Positions 25,571-37,200 of a DNA stretch of 64,000 nt are shown here, one piece after another. The notes beneath the pieces were generated by a model, which was not told the origin of the DNA, made no database searches, and saw only the letters and a program-made list of their open reading frames with translations. The DNA lies in assembly GCA_018364155.1 (NCBI GenBank), contig JAGZMM010000002.1, forward strand, positions 186,001 to 250,000, read 5' to 3'. How positions within the stretch are numbered: position 1 is the stretch's first letter; the number at the start of each line of letters is the position of its first letter. A program made the translations under genes and the position numbers. Source of the DNA: Clostridiales bacterium (lineage in GTDB: Bacteria; Bacillota; Clostridia; Oscillospirales; Acutalibacteraceae).

Positions 25571-26263
25571 ATGGCGAATACAAAAATTTTAATTGTGGAC
25601 GACGATACCAATATCTGTGAGCTTCTGCGGCTTTACGTGGAAAAAGAAGGCTACGACGTGGCGCTGGCGTATGATGGAGGAAAGGCGTTGGAGGCGTTTG
25701 AGAAGGAGCAGCCTGATTTGGTGCTGCTGGACATCATGCTTCCCGTGCTTGACGGCTGGCAGGTTTGCCGGGAAATCCGCAAAAAGGCGTCGACCCCCAT
25801 CATCATGCTCACCGCCAAAGGGGAAACCTTTGATAAGATTTTGGGCCTGGAATTGGGGGCGGACGACTATGTGGTCAAGCCCTTTGAGGCAAAGGAAGTG
25901 GTAGCCCGCATCAAGGCCGTGCTGCGCCGCGCCGCGCCCGCGGAAACCACCAGCGACAGCAAGGAGGTCCATTTCGACAAGCTTTCCATCAACATGACCA
26001 ACTATGAGCTGAAGGTGGACGGCAAGCAGATTGACGTTCCGCCCAAGGAAATGGAACTGATCTATCATTTGGCCAGCAACCCCAACCGGGTCTATACCCG
26101 CGACCAGCTTCTCGACGAGGTTTGGGGGTTTGACTATTACGGCGACTCCAGAACGGTGGACGTACACGTCAAGCGCCTGCGTGAGAAGCTAGAAGGCGTG
26201 TCGGACAAATGGAGTCTGAAAACCGTCTGGGGCGTCGGATATAAATTCGAGGTCCGCGAATAA
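25571..26263 (+). CDS. OmpR/PhoB-type response regulator, 230 aa
   Basis: The receiver domain spans residues 1-120, with acidic D10/D11, phosphoacceptor D54 (LVLLDIMLP) and K103 (VVKPFE). A winged-helix DNA-binding domain follows (about 135-228; SRTVDVHVKRLREKLE, WGVGYKF). The stop TAA shares a base with the kinase start (TAATG), so the pair is coupled. Closest in build to the WalR/PhoP/YycF class, but the stimulus is not evident. Confidence 0.96.
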   Translation: MANTKILIVDDDTNICELLRLYVEKEGYDVALAYDGGKALEAFEKEQPDLVLLDIMLPVLDGWQVCREIRKKASTPIIMLTAKGETFDKILGLELGADDYVVKPFEAKEVVARIKAVLRRAAPAETTSDSKEVHFDKLSINMTNYELKVDGKQIDVPPKEMELIYHLASNPNRVYTRDQLLDEVWGFDYYGDSRTVDVHVKRLREKLEGVSDKWSLKTVWGVGYKFEVRE

Positions 26264-27825
26264 TGCGAAAGAGTATTTTTGTCCGGTATTTCACCGTCAT
26301 CACCTCCATCATCCTGATTTGCCTGACCATTCTAGGCACTCTGCTCATTTCCTTTGCCGCGCAGTACTGGGTCAACGACAAGCAGGAGATGCTCACCCGC
26401 AACGCCAAAGACATGGCAGATATCCTGGGGGAGCTGGCGCTGAAAAACCAGGCTCAGATTCAATGGAACCCCCAGACGAAGCGGTATTCCCTATTTTTTG
26501 AGGAAGGCTTCATTCCCGAATCCATGAATGCCGCCATTCTTGTGATGGCCTCCGCCTCCAATTCGGATGTGCGCATCATCAGCCCGGCAGGGCAGGTTCT
26601 CCTGTTCGCTACCGCAAATGACAAAATGGATCCAGATGAGATGCTTTACAAAGCAATCCCCGCCGACGTGGCTCAGAAGTCCCTTTCCGGTTCCTCCTAC
26701 ACCGTGGGTCGCCTGGGGGACAACTATACGGAGACCTACTATACCGCCGGAGAACCCATCAAAGCCGGGGAAGTGGGAGTCATCGGGGCAGTGCTTCTAT
26801 CCACCCCTACCGGAGACCTGTCCGGTTACATTGGGGATAACCTGCGCATGTTTCTGCTGGCCGCTGTGCTGGTGCTGATTCTTTCCTTCCTTGCCACCTA
26901 TGCGCTCACCTATCAGATGGCGAAACCGCTGCGCCAGATGGTGCAGGCCGCACGCAAGTTCGGGGAAGGGGACTTTTCCACGAAAATCCCTGTCAACAAC
27001 CAGGATGAGGTCGCGGAGCTGGCCGTCGCGCTCAACAATATGGCCTCCTCGCTTGCCTCGGTGGAGGGAATGCGCCGTTCCTTCGTAGCGAACGTCTCTC
27101 ATGAGCTGCGCACCCCCATGACCACCATCGGCGGCTTTATCGACGGCATTCTTGACGGCACGATCCCCGAGGAAAAGCAGGAGCAGTACCTGCGCACCGT
27201 TTCCGACGAAATCAAGCGCCTGTCGCGCTTAGTTCGTTCCATGCTGGACATTTCCCGCATGGAAGCGGGTGAGCTGAAAATCAACCCTTCTCTTTTCAGC
27301 CTGTCGGATATGGTCATGCGCGTCTTTTTCTCCTGCGAAAAGCTCATCAATGACAAAAGCATTGAGGTGCGCGGCCTGGAAGACCTGCCGGAAATCCGTG
27401 TGAAAGCGGATCCTGACCGGATTCATCAGATCATCTTCAATTTGGTGGACAATGCCATTAAATTTACCAACCAAGGCGGCTATATCGCCATCTCCATCCG
27501 GGAAGAAAATGGCTGGGTGTACTTTACCATCCGCAACAGCGGTCAGGGAATCGCCCGGGCTGACCTGGGGAAAATCTTCGAGCGGTTTTATAAAACGGAT
27601 AAATCCCGTGGCCTTGATAAAAAAGGCGTGGGCCTGGGGTTGTTCATCGTGCGTATGCTTATGCAGCTGCACGGAGGCGACATTACCGCCCGCAGCGTGG
27701 AAGGCGAATACGCAGAATTTGAGTTCTGGCTTCCGGCCATAAAGCAAGAGATGGAAAAACCGGAAAAGCCGGCCAAAATCGAGCGCACCGGCAAAGGGGA
27801 AAAGCCTCCGAAGGATGCCCAGTAA
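26263..27825 (+). CDS. Membrane sensor histidine kinase, 520 aa
   Basis: Transmembrane helix 1 is at about 9-33, an extracellular sensor region at 34-193, helix 2 at 195-216 and HAMP at 217-268. The HisKA domain has phospho-accepting H280 in FVANVSHELRTP. HATPase follows (about 380-495), with N-box NLVDNAIKF and GVGLGLFIV. The G1 box reads NSGQG rather than DxGxG, a known variant. A charged Lys/Pro/Glu-rich tail of about 28 residues (EKPEKPAKIE...) follows the kinase core. The downstream gene is an HtrA protease, which suggests an envelope-stress circuit. Confidence 0.96.
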   Translation: MRKSIFVRYFTVITSIILICLTILGTLLISFAAQYWVNDKQEMLTRNAKDMADILGELALKNQAQIQWNPQTKRYSLFFEEGFIPESMNAAILVMASASNSDVRIISPAGQVLLFATANDKMDPDEMLYKAIPADVAQKSLSGSSYTVGRLGDNYTETYYTAGEPIKAGEVGVIGAVLLSTPTGDLSGYIGDNLRMFLLAAVLVLILSFLATYALTYQMAKPLRQMVQAARKFGEGDFSTKIPVNNQDEVAELAVALNNMASSLASVEGMRRSFVANVSHELRTPMTTIGGFIDGILDGTIPEEKQEQYLRTVSDEIKRLSRLVRSMLDISRMEAGELKINPSLFSLSDMVMRVFFSCEKLINDKSIEVRGLEDLPEIRVKADPDRIHQIIFNLVDNAIKFTNQGGYIAISIREENGWVYFTIRNSGQGIARADLGKIFERFYKTDKSRGLDKKGVGLGLFIVRMLMQLHGGDITARSVEGEYAEFEFWLPAIKQEMEKPEKPAKIERTGKGEKPPKDAQ

Positions 27826-27931
27826 ATTTCATTTGGTTGCAAATGCGGCAAAAAACTGGACATAACAATAGTAGCGTTTTTCGCAGGTGCGTCGTTTCCC
27901 TTGTGGGGCGAAATCGGAGAGGAGCAGGTAC

Positions 27932-29689
27932 ATGAAGGACATATACGATGTTTTAAAAGAATTTGAGGAAAAGGAAAAACAGGAAAGCGCTCGGTCGGGG
28001 CAGATCAAGGCCGATACCGCGCCGCTGGAAGCGGTGAAGGAAGAGCTGCAGAAGGTGGCATCCACCGAGCCGGTAGACCCGCCGGCCACCCAGGAACCGC
28101 CCCACTCGGCGGCGCAGATGGACGAGGTGTCTCCTTCTTCCTCACCGCAGGGCGCCGATGAAATCCCGGAAGGATTTGCCGCGCTCGGGGAAGAGCCGCA
28201 GCAGCCAGCTTCTCCTGCAGGGCAGCAGCCGGAATCTCCCCCGCAGTCCCCGCCAGTCTATGGGCAATCCCCTGCCGGGTATGGGCAGCCGTCCCCGCCG
28301 CCTTACGGATTCGATCCGCCCGCCTACCGGCCGCCTGTTTCGGGGATGCCTCCCTATTCGAATGCGGCAAGCCCTTGGCAGCCTGGCGCACCCGGACAAA
28401 ATCCGCCTCCTCCGCCCTATCCGCCCCGTTCTCCCATGGGCTTTCAGCCGGAACCGCCTGTGAAAAAGAAAAACAGGCCCTTCAAGGTACTCGCCATCAT
28501 CGTCTGCTGCATTTTCGGCGCATCGGTGCTGGGCTTTGGGGGCCTCGGCATCTATAACCTGGTCACCGGCAAGGATCCCTTCGCTGGATTTTCCTCCAGC
28601 AGCTCGGCTCCTAGTCAACCGAGCAACAACGACAACCACGGTGTTCAGGGCGGCGCCACCAGCGCCCCGCCGTTTCAGATCGGCGATACCCCCGTCACCT
28701 CTCAGCCGATTTCCGAAGACGGTGTTCTGACCCCCACTCAAATCTATGAGAAGGTTTCTCCTTCCGTGGTGGCCATTACCGCCATCGTACCCCAAAGCGG
28801 GACCTTTGAGGAAAGCTCCAACAGTTACGGTTCCGGCATTATCATGAATGCGGAAGGCTATATTCTCACCAATGCCCATGTGCTCGGCAGCGCCAGCAAC
28901 ACCTTCCAGGTGAAGCTCGCCAACGGAGAAGAGTATATGGCCAGCTTCATCGCCGCCGATACCAAAACCGACCTAGGTATCATCCGCATCGACGCGCAGG
29001 GCCTTGTTCCTGCCAACTTCGGGGATTCGGACAGCATCGTCATCGGAGACGATGCCTATGCCATCGGAAACCCGGGCGGCCCCAACCTGCAAAGCTCCCT
29101 GAGCGTGGGGCATATCTCCGGGATCAACCGTGAGGTCATCGTCAACGGCAATTCGGAGATTCCCTATATTCAGACCGACGCCGCCATCAATCCCGGCAAT
29201 TCCGGCGGCGCCTTAATCAATCAGTACGGCCAGGTCATCGGAATCAACACCGTGAAGATTTCCGGCAGTTCCTATGAAGGCCTCGGTTTTGCCATTCCCA
29301 TTACCCAGGCTCAGCCCTATATTGACCAGCTCTTGGTCAACGGCAGAATTCTGGGCCGGGTGCGCATCGGCGCCTCCTTCCAGGTGATCGACGCCGCCCG
29401 TGCCGTGGCCAACAATCTGCCTGAGGGCCTGTATGTCTATTCCATCCAGTCGGACAGCGATCTTATAAATGCCGGCGTGCAGACCGGGGACGTCATCACT
29501 CAGTGCAATGGGCACAAGCTCACGGACGTGTCGGTGTTTAAAGAGCTGATTAAAGACAAAAAGCCCGGCGAACAAGTGGAGCTTACAGTATTCCGCCGCC
29601 GTTCCGGAAATACGCCGGAACGGGAGTTTACGGTAAACGTAAAGGTTCTGGAGGACGTGGATACCGCCTTTCAGATGGCAGCGCCTTAA
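27932..29689 (+). CDS. HtrA/DegP-type membrane-anchored serine protease with PDZ domain, 585 aa
   Basis: Residues 1-180 form a cytoplasmic low-complexity region rich in Pro, Gln, Glu and Ser. A membrane helix spans about 186-210, then a Ser/Asn linker, a trypsin-like domain (about 262-465) with the triad H316 (TNAHVLG), D347 (KTDLGI) and S424 (NPGNSGG), and a PDZ domain (about 475-575). It would degrade or refold damaged proteins outside the membrane. ATG 27932 follows GGAGAGGAG; the frame opens at 27887. The cytoplasmic Pro-rich extension is longer than in Bacillus HtrA. It lies 106 bp behind the histidine kinase and may be its target. Confidence 0.95.
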   Translation: MKDIYDVLKEFEEKEKQESARSGQIKADTAPLEAVKEELQKVASTEPVDPPATQEPPHSAAQMDEVSPSSSPQGADEIPEGFAALGEEPQQPASPAGQQPESPPQSPPVYGQSPAGYGQPSPPPYGFDPPAYRPPVSGMPPYSNAASPWQPGAPGQNPPPPPYPPRSPMGFQPEPPVKKKNRPFKVLAIIVCCIFGASVLGFGGLGIYNLVTGKDPFAGFSSSSSAPSQPSNNDNHGVQGGATSAPPFQIGDTPVTSQPISEDGVLTPTQIYEKVSPSVVAITAIVPQSGTFEESSNSYGSGIIMNAEGYILTNAHVLGSASNTFQVKLANGEEYMASFIAADTKTDLGIIRIDAQGLVPANFGDSDSIVIGDDAYAIGNPGGPNLQSSLSVGHISGINREVIVNGNSEIPYIQTDAAINPGNSGGALINQYGQVIGINTVKISGSSYEGLGFAIPITQAQPYIDQLLVNGRILGRVRIGASFQVIDAARAVANNLPEGLYVYSIQSDSDLINAGVQTGDVITQCNGHKLTDVSVFKELIKDKKPGEQVELTVFRRRSGNTPEREFTVNVKVLEDVDTAFQMAAP

Positions 29690-29699
29690 AATAGAAGAA

Positions 29700-29727
29700 A
29701 CGGGAGGGCGAAGGCCCTCCCGTTCTT
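29700..29727 (+). terminator. Terminator of the htrA operon
   Basis: ACGGGAGGGC and GCCCTCCCGT (29700-29723) close on a GAAG loop, followed by TCTT. Confidence 0.8.
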
Positions 29728-29867
29728 GTGCCAGGAGAAAAGAAATCCCTCTTCTCTAAAATCGACAGACGTAGCCCCTTACACTGTGATAGGCTAGAGA
29801 TAGGCCTTGTTCTTTTCCAATAAAAACCGAACTGTTGTGATTTCAACATAATATTTGAAATATATGA

Positions 29868-29896
29868 TTGTTTTTTCTGTATAATTGCGCTATAAT
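29868..29896 (+). promoter_or_regulatory. pfk promoter
   Basis: TTGTTT (29868-29873), a 17-bp spacer and a perfect TATAAT (29891-29896), about 40 bp before the start codon; AT-rich upstream sequence. Confidence 0.6.
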
Positions 29897-29934
29897 ATAG
29901 CCATTGACTAAGGCAATCGCGGGAGGCGGAACAT

Positions 29935-31167
29935 ATGAAAGGCAATGTCATCGTCGGGCAGTCGGGAGGGCCGACCGCCGTAATCAATTCCAGCCTGGTG
30001 GGCGTTTATAAAACAGCGAAGGACCGGGGTGCGAAAAAAATATACGGCATGCTGCACGGGGTGCAGGGGCTTTTGGAAGAAAAGGTGGTGGACCTGTCGG
30101 AGCATATCCGCAACGACCTGGACATCGAGCTTTTAAAGCGCACACCTTCTTCTTATTTGGGCTCCTGCCGGTATAAGCTGCCCAACATTGCAGAGGACGA
30201 AGAAACCTATAAGAAAATTTTTGCTATCCTCAAAAAGCTGCAAATCGAGTATTTCTTTTACATCGGCGGCAACGACTCGATGGACACCATCAAGAAGCTG
30301 TCTGATTACGCCATGATCCGCGGGATTGACATCCGCTTCATTGGTGTTCCCAAAACCATTGACAACGACCTGGCCGCTACCGACCATACCCCCGGCTACG
30401 GCAGCGCCGCCAAATACATCAGCTCCATCCTCAAGGAGGTCATCCGCGACGGCTTGGTGTACGATCAGAAGAACGTCACCATCGTGGAGATCATGGGCCG
30501 CAACGCCGGCTGGCTTGCGGGTGCCGCGGCGCTTGCCCGCTGTGAGGACTGCGAAGGCCCCGACATGATTTTCCTTCCGGAGATCAACTTTGATATCGAC
30601 TGCTTCATCGACCGGGTGGATCAAATCCAAAGGAAGAAAGAGTCGGTGGTCATCGCCGTGTCGGAGGGTATTAAGCTGCCGGACGGCCGCTATGTCTGCG
30701 AGCTGACCGATTACGCCCAGTATGTGGACGCCTTTGGCCATAAGCTTCTGGCCGGCACCGCCCGCTTCCTTGCCAACAAAGCGGCCAAGGAAATCGGCTG
30801 CAAAACCCGCGCCATTGAATTTAGCACCCTCCAGCGGTGCGCGTCCCATATCGTTTCCCGAGTGGACATCACCGAGGCCTTCCAGGTAGGCGGTGCGGCG
30901 GTCAAAGCCGCCTTTGAAGGGGAAAGCGGGAAAATGATTACCCTCAAGCGCCTTTCCAACGACCCCTATCAATGCACCACCGACATCTATGACGTGCACA
31001 AAATCGCCAATGTGGAAAAGCTGGTTCCGCGGGAGTGGATCAATGAGGAGGGCACCTATGTCACGCCTGACTTTGTCAATTACGTGCGCCCCCTTATTCA
31101 AGCAGAGCTGACCCCCATTATGGTGGACGGTCTGCCCCGGCATTTATATTATAAGGATAAAATTTGA
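29935..31167 (+). CDS. Phosphofructokinase, probably PPi-dependent, 410 aa
   Basis: The family glycine motif is GGNDS (111-115) and the catalytic loop is PKTIDND (139-145). Asp at the second position of GG-N-D-S and Lys in PKTIDND are the residues known to mark PPi-dependent PFKs; ATP enzymes have Gly at both places. Other conserved parts: GQSGGPTAVINSS at the start and EIMGRNAGWLAG. The length (410) is above that of short ATP-PFKs (about 320). ATG 29935 follows GGGAGGC. It would phosphorylate fructose-6-phosphate reversibly with PPi, in keeping with the membrane PPase encoded at 4.7 kb. Confidence 0.93.
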   Translation: MKGNVIVGQSGGPTAVINSSLVGVYKTAKDRGAKKIYGMLHGVQGLLEEKVVDLSEHIRNDLDIELLKRTPSSYLGSCRYKLPNIAEDEETYKKIFAILKKLQIEYFFYIGGNDSMDTIKKLSDYAMIRGIDIRFIGVPKTIDNDLAATDHTPGYGSAAKYISSILKEVIRDGLVYDQKNVTIVEIMGRNAGWLAGAAALARCEDCEGPDMIFLPEINFDIDCFIDRVDQIQRKKESVVIAVSEGIKLPDGRYVCELTDYAQYVDAFGHKLLAGTARFLANKAAKEIGCKTRAIEFSTLQRCASHIVSRVDITEAFQVGGAAVKAAFEGESGKMITLKRLSNDPYQCTTDIYDVHKIANVEKLVPREWINEEGTYVTPDFVNYVRPLIQAELTPIMVDGLPRHLYYKDKI

Positions 31168-31181
31168 TAGAGTGGTGAGGC

Positions 31182-31230
31182 GAAAAGCCCCGCGGCCAAA
31201 GGAGGATTTCCCAAGGCTGCGGGGCTTTTC
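31182..31230. terminator. Bidirectional terminator between pfk and the glucan synthase gene
   Basis: GAAAAGCCCCGC (31182-31193) pairs with GCGGGGCTTTTC (31219-31230) around a 25-nt centre; convergent genes end on both sides. Confidence 0.8.
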
Positions 31231-31236
31231 CTGTAG

Positions 31237-34200
31237 TTATTCAGCCGGTTTTTCGGTCACCGTACCGTTTTTGTAGCAAATCCGCTTTCCTTTTATCGTC
31301 ACTTGTGCTTCGAACTCTTCCCAGCCGTCCGGCAGCCGGGGAGAGAACTCCACCTTGTCCCCGCGGATACGAATCCCCAGCAGCTCTTCGACGAGGATTT
31401 TGTAATACCAGGCTGCCGCTCCTGTGTACTGGCTCCAGCCTCCCCGTCCTTGGGCGCCCTCATGAGCGTACACATCCGCTGCCATGGCATAGGGCTCGGT
31501 TTTGTAAGCCTTGGCCCGCTCTTCATCCAGGTACTTGTTGACTGGGTTTAAAATTGTAAGCAGCCGGTATCCATCCTCCACCCGGCCTTCCCTGAGCATG
31601 GCCATGGTCAGCCAGCACGCTCCGTGGGTATACTGCCCGCCGTTTTCCCGCAGTCCCGCCGGATATGCCTTGACATAGCCCGGATTCTTGACCGACTTGT
31701 CAAAAGGCGGGTAAAACAGGCGGATATACCCGCCCTGCTCGTCCACCAGCAGCCGCAGGCAGGCGTCCAGCGCCCGGTTGCGCCGTTCCTTGTCCGGCAT
31801 CCCGCACAGCACCGCAAAGGACTGGGACAAGCTGTCAAGCCTGCACTCGTCCGACTGCCGGCTTCCCATAGGCGTGCCGTCGTCGTAAAAGGCCCGCAGG
31901 TACCACTCGCCGTCCCATGCGGTTTCGTCCACTGCTTTTTTCAGCCGCTTTGCTTCCCCGCGGTAGCGGTCCGCCCGGTCGGTTTCTCCCCTGCCTTCGC
32001 ATACCGGAGCAAACCGTTCGAGCACCATCGCTAAGAACATGGCAAGCCAGACGCTTTCGCCCTGTCCCTTTGCTCCCACCAGGTTGTACCCGTCGTTCCA
32101 GTCGCCGCCGCCCATTTTGGGAAGCCCGTGGCTGCCCCACTGCATGGCCCGTTCGATGGCGCTGACCGCGTGGTTATACATGTCCCCGCTCACCAGGGAC
32201 TGGGCCGGTTCAAAATACCGCTCTTGTTCGTCCTCATTAAGCTCCGCCCCCGCCAAATACGGCACCTGTACCGTCAGAATACGTTCGTCTTCCGTTATCA
32301 GCAGGTATTCACACAGCACATAGGGCAGCCAAAGCAAGTCGTCGGAATACCGGGTGCGCACCCCGTGCATCCGCCCGCCGGTTTTCGGCAGCTGATGCCA
32401 CCAGTGGAGCACGTCCCCTTCCTCAAACTGATGCGCCGCCGCCCGGATTAGATGCACCCGTGCCAGGTCCGGCCGGTTGAGCATAACCGCCAGGCAATCC
32501 TGCAATTGGTCCCGGAAGCCCCACGCGCCGCCGCACTGGTAAAAGCCGGTGCGCCCCAAAAAGCGGGAGGACAGCACCTGATGCGGCAGCCACCGGTTGA
32601 TAAGCTGGTTGATGGCTTCGTTTGGCGTTTTCACCTGAATGCGTATCTTGGAGGGGGAAAACCGCAGCTTTGTCGAAAGGATTTCCTTAGCCGCTTCCTC
32701 GTCCGCGCCCCAGGAAAGGATGAACTTGACCGCCTCCCGCCGCTTGGGCGGCAGCTTTTTCTGTATGATTACCACCCCGCAGGGATCGGGGACAGGGGCC
32801 AGCACTCGTTCGTTCCACCGGCCCGCCAAAAACGCGCCCCGGTCGCAGGTGCATTCCTCCGCTCCGCCCTCGCAGGTCAGGCACATGGCGCCGGGTACGG
32901 CGCTGTTAAAGGGGTTTCGCAAGGTGAGCACCCCTTTTTCCCATTTTGCCGCTAGCTGCCGTGCCGTGGTCCGATTGACGCCTAAGACCGGCTCGGTATA
33001 ATACGCTGCCTGTACCTGGATTTCCTCCGCGCTGGTGTTTTCCATTTCCAGCGTCACCTCCTTTGTGCAGCCCTTCTGGGGGACCCGTACCGTCACCGTC
33101 GTGTAAACCCTTCCCGCCGTTCCCGTATAAACCGCCTCGCTTGGGGAAAAATGCGCCCGGCTTTGGTCCACGCAGTCGTAGATGTGCCCGTCCATGCGCA
33201 GCAGCACCATTTCGCCCCGGTTGTCGGAACGGGTGTCGTTGTACCAGGGGGTGAGCTTATTCTCCCGGGCATTTACCGCCCAGCTAAAACCCAGCGCCCG
33301 ATCGGACAGGCAGGTGCCGAACGCTTGGTTTGCCAGGATGAGCACCCAGGGAAGGGCCGGCGGCGTTTCCACCGTGAACCCTTTCTCCGTAAATACCCCG
33401 CCTTCTACCGAAAGCAACGCCTTCTCTGCCTCTAAGCGCGGCTCGGCGGACGAAAAGACCGCCGGAACGAAATTGGGAACCGGCGCATCCTCCCGAATCA
33501 TGGATTTTGGCGCAATGTGGCAGGCCGCCGCTTTGAGTAACGTAATCAGCTCCTCGCCGTAGCGCATCCGGTCCACCGGATGCACCCCGCCGTTGGCGTG
33601 CAAAAGAGGCTCGGCCTCCTCGGCTTTGACCGCGTCCTTGATGGCCCTCAGGACCGGCTGAGCATAGTCGCCTCCTTCTTCGAAAAGGACCGCCAAATCC
33701 ATGGGGATTGCTGCCCGATGCAGGCAGGAAAGCAGCCGGATGTAGGGCTGTAAACGGGCCGCGTCCGCTGCCGTATCCAGCTCCACTAAAACAATGGGAT
33801 TGTCCCCAGAAATGCCCGCCCCCCACAAAGCGGGAATTCCCAGCCGGTTGTGGCGCTGGGCTTCGAGGATCTCCGGGCTGTCCCGCAAGGGGAAAAAAAG
33901 CTTGGGGAGAATGGTTTGTCCTAAGCGTGCTTCCATGCCGCTGCCGGAAAGGGGAGAGACTGCCGCCTTTTGGGGCTGGAGCGGCCCCTCCTGCCGCACC
34001 GCGGCGAACCGCTCCAGCGCCTCTTCGTTGCTTCCTGCCGCGCACAGGCACAAAGTCACCGCCTTCTGTCCCTTGGCAGGCAGCTCCAGCCGGCACTTGA
34101 GGCACAGTGCCGGGTCCGGCACGCCCTGCCCCTTTTTGAGTCCCTTTTCAAACGCCTTCGGCAAAGAGAAAATTCCTCCCGGCCTCGACAGAATCCGTTC

Positions 34201-37200
34201 CCGGCTGCAGTCGAACGTGAAGGGAACGTCCTCTAAAATTCCCGCCGCCAGCGCCACGCCCGATTGGCCTCCCCGCTTCTTGCGGGAAAACAGAACGACC
34301 CCGCTTCCCTCGTCGTACTCGGTTTGCACGAAAATCCGGGAAAAGGCGGGATGGGCCAAATCGTCCGCGTCCTTTGCCAAGCACGGCTCCAGATACACCA
34401 GCAGCTCTACACTCTTGCGGGCATTCCCGTGGTTTTTGATTTGGAACAAACGCTGTTCGCACGCCATGCGTGGATGCAAAGCCGCCATCATCCCTGCCTC
34501 GACCTCTCCTTTTTTCGCATAGAAGGCCGTGTAGGAGGGGGCGAATTCCACCCGGTGGGAAGCCTTGCCCCGGTAAAGGGGCGCTTTGGTCACCGAGAAC
34601 GTCTCGTCGCCCGCTTTGATGAAGGCAAAAATCCCCAGCGGGCGGCGAAGAAGATCGAAAGACCGCCTCGTTAAATCCAGTCCCCGGTATTTGGAAACCG
34701 ATACGCCCGTGTCGGTGATCGCCAGCGTCCATTCCCCGTTTTGCAGCAGCTGCATCCGGGGAGAGGCCGGGTTTAGCTGCTGAAATTCCTCCGTTGTTCC
34801 GGTAACCCTTCCCGGCTTCTGAGGCACCTCCCGGCGGTCGATGTCCTCAAACACCACCGCTCCCGACGGAATCTTTTCTTCCAACAACTCTCTTGCCGCG
34901 TCCATCTGGTGATCTTTGAGAAACCTCCTCTGAAAAATGTCGTTCTTGAGCAGATTGGCCACCGCTACCAGGCTCATGCCCACGTGGTGCGCCATGTAGC
35001 TGCGCACAATGGCGAAGGGCGCGTGCTCCACCCGCTTCTTGGTAAAGTCTACCGCCTCGTAGAACCCACACCGTCCCCGAATTCCTAACCGGGACAGGCG
35101 CTTGAGGTTCGCCATGGACGCCACCGGCTCAAAGGGCAGGGTTAAAAAGGCGGAGTACGGGGAAATGACCAGCTCCGCATCCAGCCCCCGCTTGAGCCCC
35201 AGCTTTTGCACCCCGTGGGCCTTGTATTGGTAATTGAGCTGCGCGTCGAAGGCGTAAAACCCGCTCTCAGAGATGCCCCAGGGCACATCCTTTCCCCGCA
35301 CGCACCGCCGCTGGCAGTACACGCAAAACCGCAGCGCCTCGAACCCCAAAGACCCTTCCGGCGACGGCAGCAGCAGATGCGGCATAAAGTATTCGAACAT
35401 GGTTCCCGTCCAGCTGACCGGCCCCGTGTACCCGCCGCTGCGGGCCAGCGTCCGCCCCAGAGCGCCCCAGTGCTTCTTGGGCACCTGCCTAGATGCCACC
35501 GCAAAGTAGCTGGTCATGCGCGCTTCGCTCATCAAAAGGTCGTAATAAGAGGAGGTCAGCTCTCCCGCCTGCAAATCGTACCCGATGTGAAAAAGCTTGC
35601 GCCGCGGGTTGTACATGGGAGACAGATCGGTTTCTTCAATGATTTTGTGAAGCCGCCCGGCGATTTCGGCAATCCGCCCGTCCTCACCCTTGTATTCCAG
35701 CAGCCCTTCCCGCGCCGCCACCGCGCAGCAGGCAAAGTTCCCCGAATCCACCGTGGACACATACCGCGGCGCCATAGCCCGCAGGGTCTTCGTGTCGTAC
35801 CAGTTGAGCAGGTTCCCGTGCCATTTTTCCAGCCGCTCAATGGAGGAAATGATCCGCTCCATCCGGTTTGCCAGCTCCTCGCCTTCGATGAACCCGAAAT
35901 CCCGTGCCGCCACCGTGCACAGAAGCAGAAACCCGATGTTCGTCGGAGACGTGCGGTGGGCGACGGCTGCCACCGGCGCCTCTTGGCAGTTGTCAGGGGG
36001 CAGGTAATTGTCCTCCGGGCCGCACAGCTCGTCGTAATACCGCCACATGGCCGCCGCCCAGGAATGGAGCTTTTCCCGATCCTTGAAGGAAAGAGGACTG
36101 CCCACCGGCTTTGCCCCCCTGGAGGTAGCAAGGCACAAGGGCAGCAAAAATAAAAACGCAAGTCCCGCCAGCTTCGTCAACCCTTCGGCCGCGAACAGCA
36201 AAAGTCCCAGCCCGATGAGTTCACACAGCCATGTCTGCCGTATGGCGCTTCCCAAGTCGTTTCCATGCTCCGCGTCCGCCGCCGTTACCCAGTCGAGCAG
36301 CCCCTTCTTGGACACGAACAGCCGCCACAAAGCCCGGCTGATGGCGGACAGGGATAAAAGCGCATTTTTAGGCAGCATAATGAGCTGAAACACTGCCTGG
36401 GCCAGCGCGTGCATGGCCTGAGGCATGGCCTTCGAATAATATTTGCGCGACAGCATGGATAACCCACCGTGAATGAGCCCGGAAACCAGGCCGAACAGCC
36501 CGCCTCCCACGCAGGATAGAAGCCCTGCCCCCGCCAGGACCGCCGCCACGTCCCCCGAAAAGAAAGCTGATGTGATCACACAACCCAAAGCGATCACCGG
36601 GGTGGCGCTGCGCCTTAGGTTGTCAAAGAGCTTGTAGCGGGAAAGCCCGTCCAAGGGATTTTTCTTTCCGTCTGCCGTTTGATAGCCCTTCGAGAGCCAC
36701 AGCATGTTCTGCCAGTCTCCCCGGATCCACCGGCCCAACCGCGCCATCCACGGCAGCATGGCTGACGGGCATCCGTCGGTCATCTCTATGTCGGACAAAA
36801 AGGCCGTGCGCAGAAACCCGCTTTCCAAAATGTCGTGGCTGAGTACTTGGTTTTCCGGAATGGCGGTGTTTAACAGGGTGTAAAACGCCTTCGCGTCAAT
36901 GAGTCCCTTGCCGGCGAAAATCCCTTCGCCGAACAGGTCCTGGTACAAATCCCCCACCGCCGTGTTGTAGGCGGTTACACCCCCGAGCCCCGCCATAATC
37001 CGGGAAAACGGGGTCTTTGCGGAGGACTGCAGGTCAGTCTCCATCCGGGGCGCCAGAATGCCGTACCCCGCCGTCACCCGTCCGCCGTTTTGTCCGTAAA
37101 CCGGCCGGTTAAGCGGATGCAGCGCACACGCCACCAACTCGGATACCGTGTTCATCAGCGGCTCGGTGTCCGCGTCCAGCGCCAGAAGGTAGCGCACCGA

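Noticed and set aside
28050..28470. Repetitive CCG/CAG-rich DNA resembling a repeat array
   Set aside because: It encodes the Pro/Gln-rich cytoplasmic part of the HtrA protease; no CRISPR-like spacing. No CRISPR array was seen anywhere in the window.
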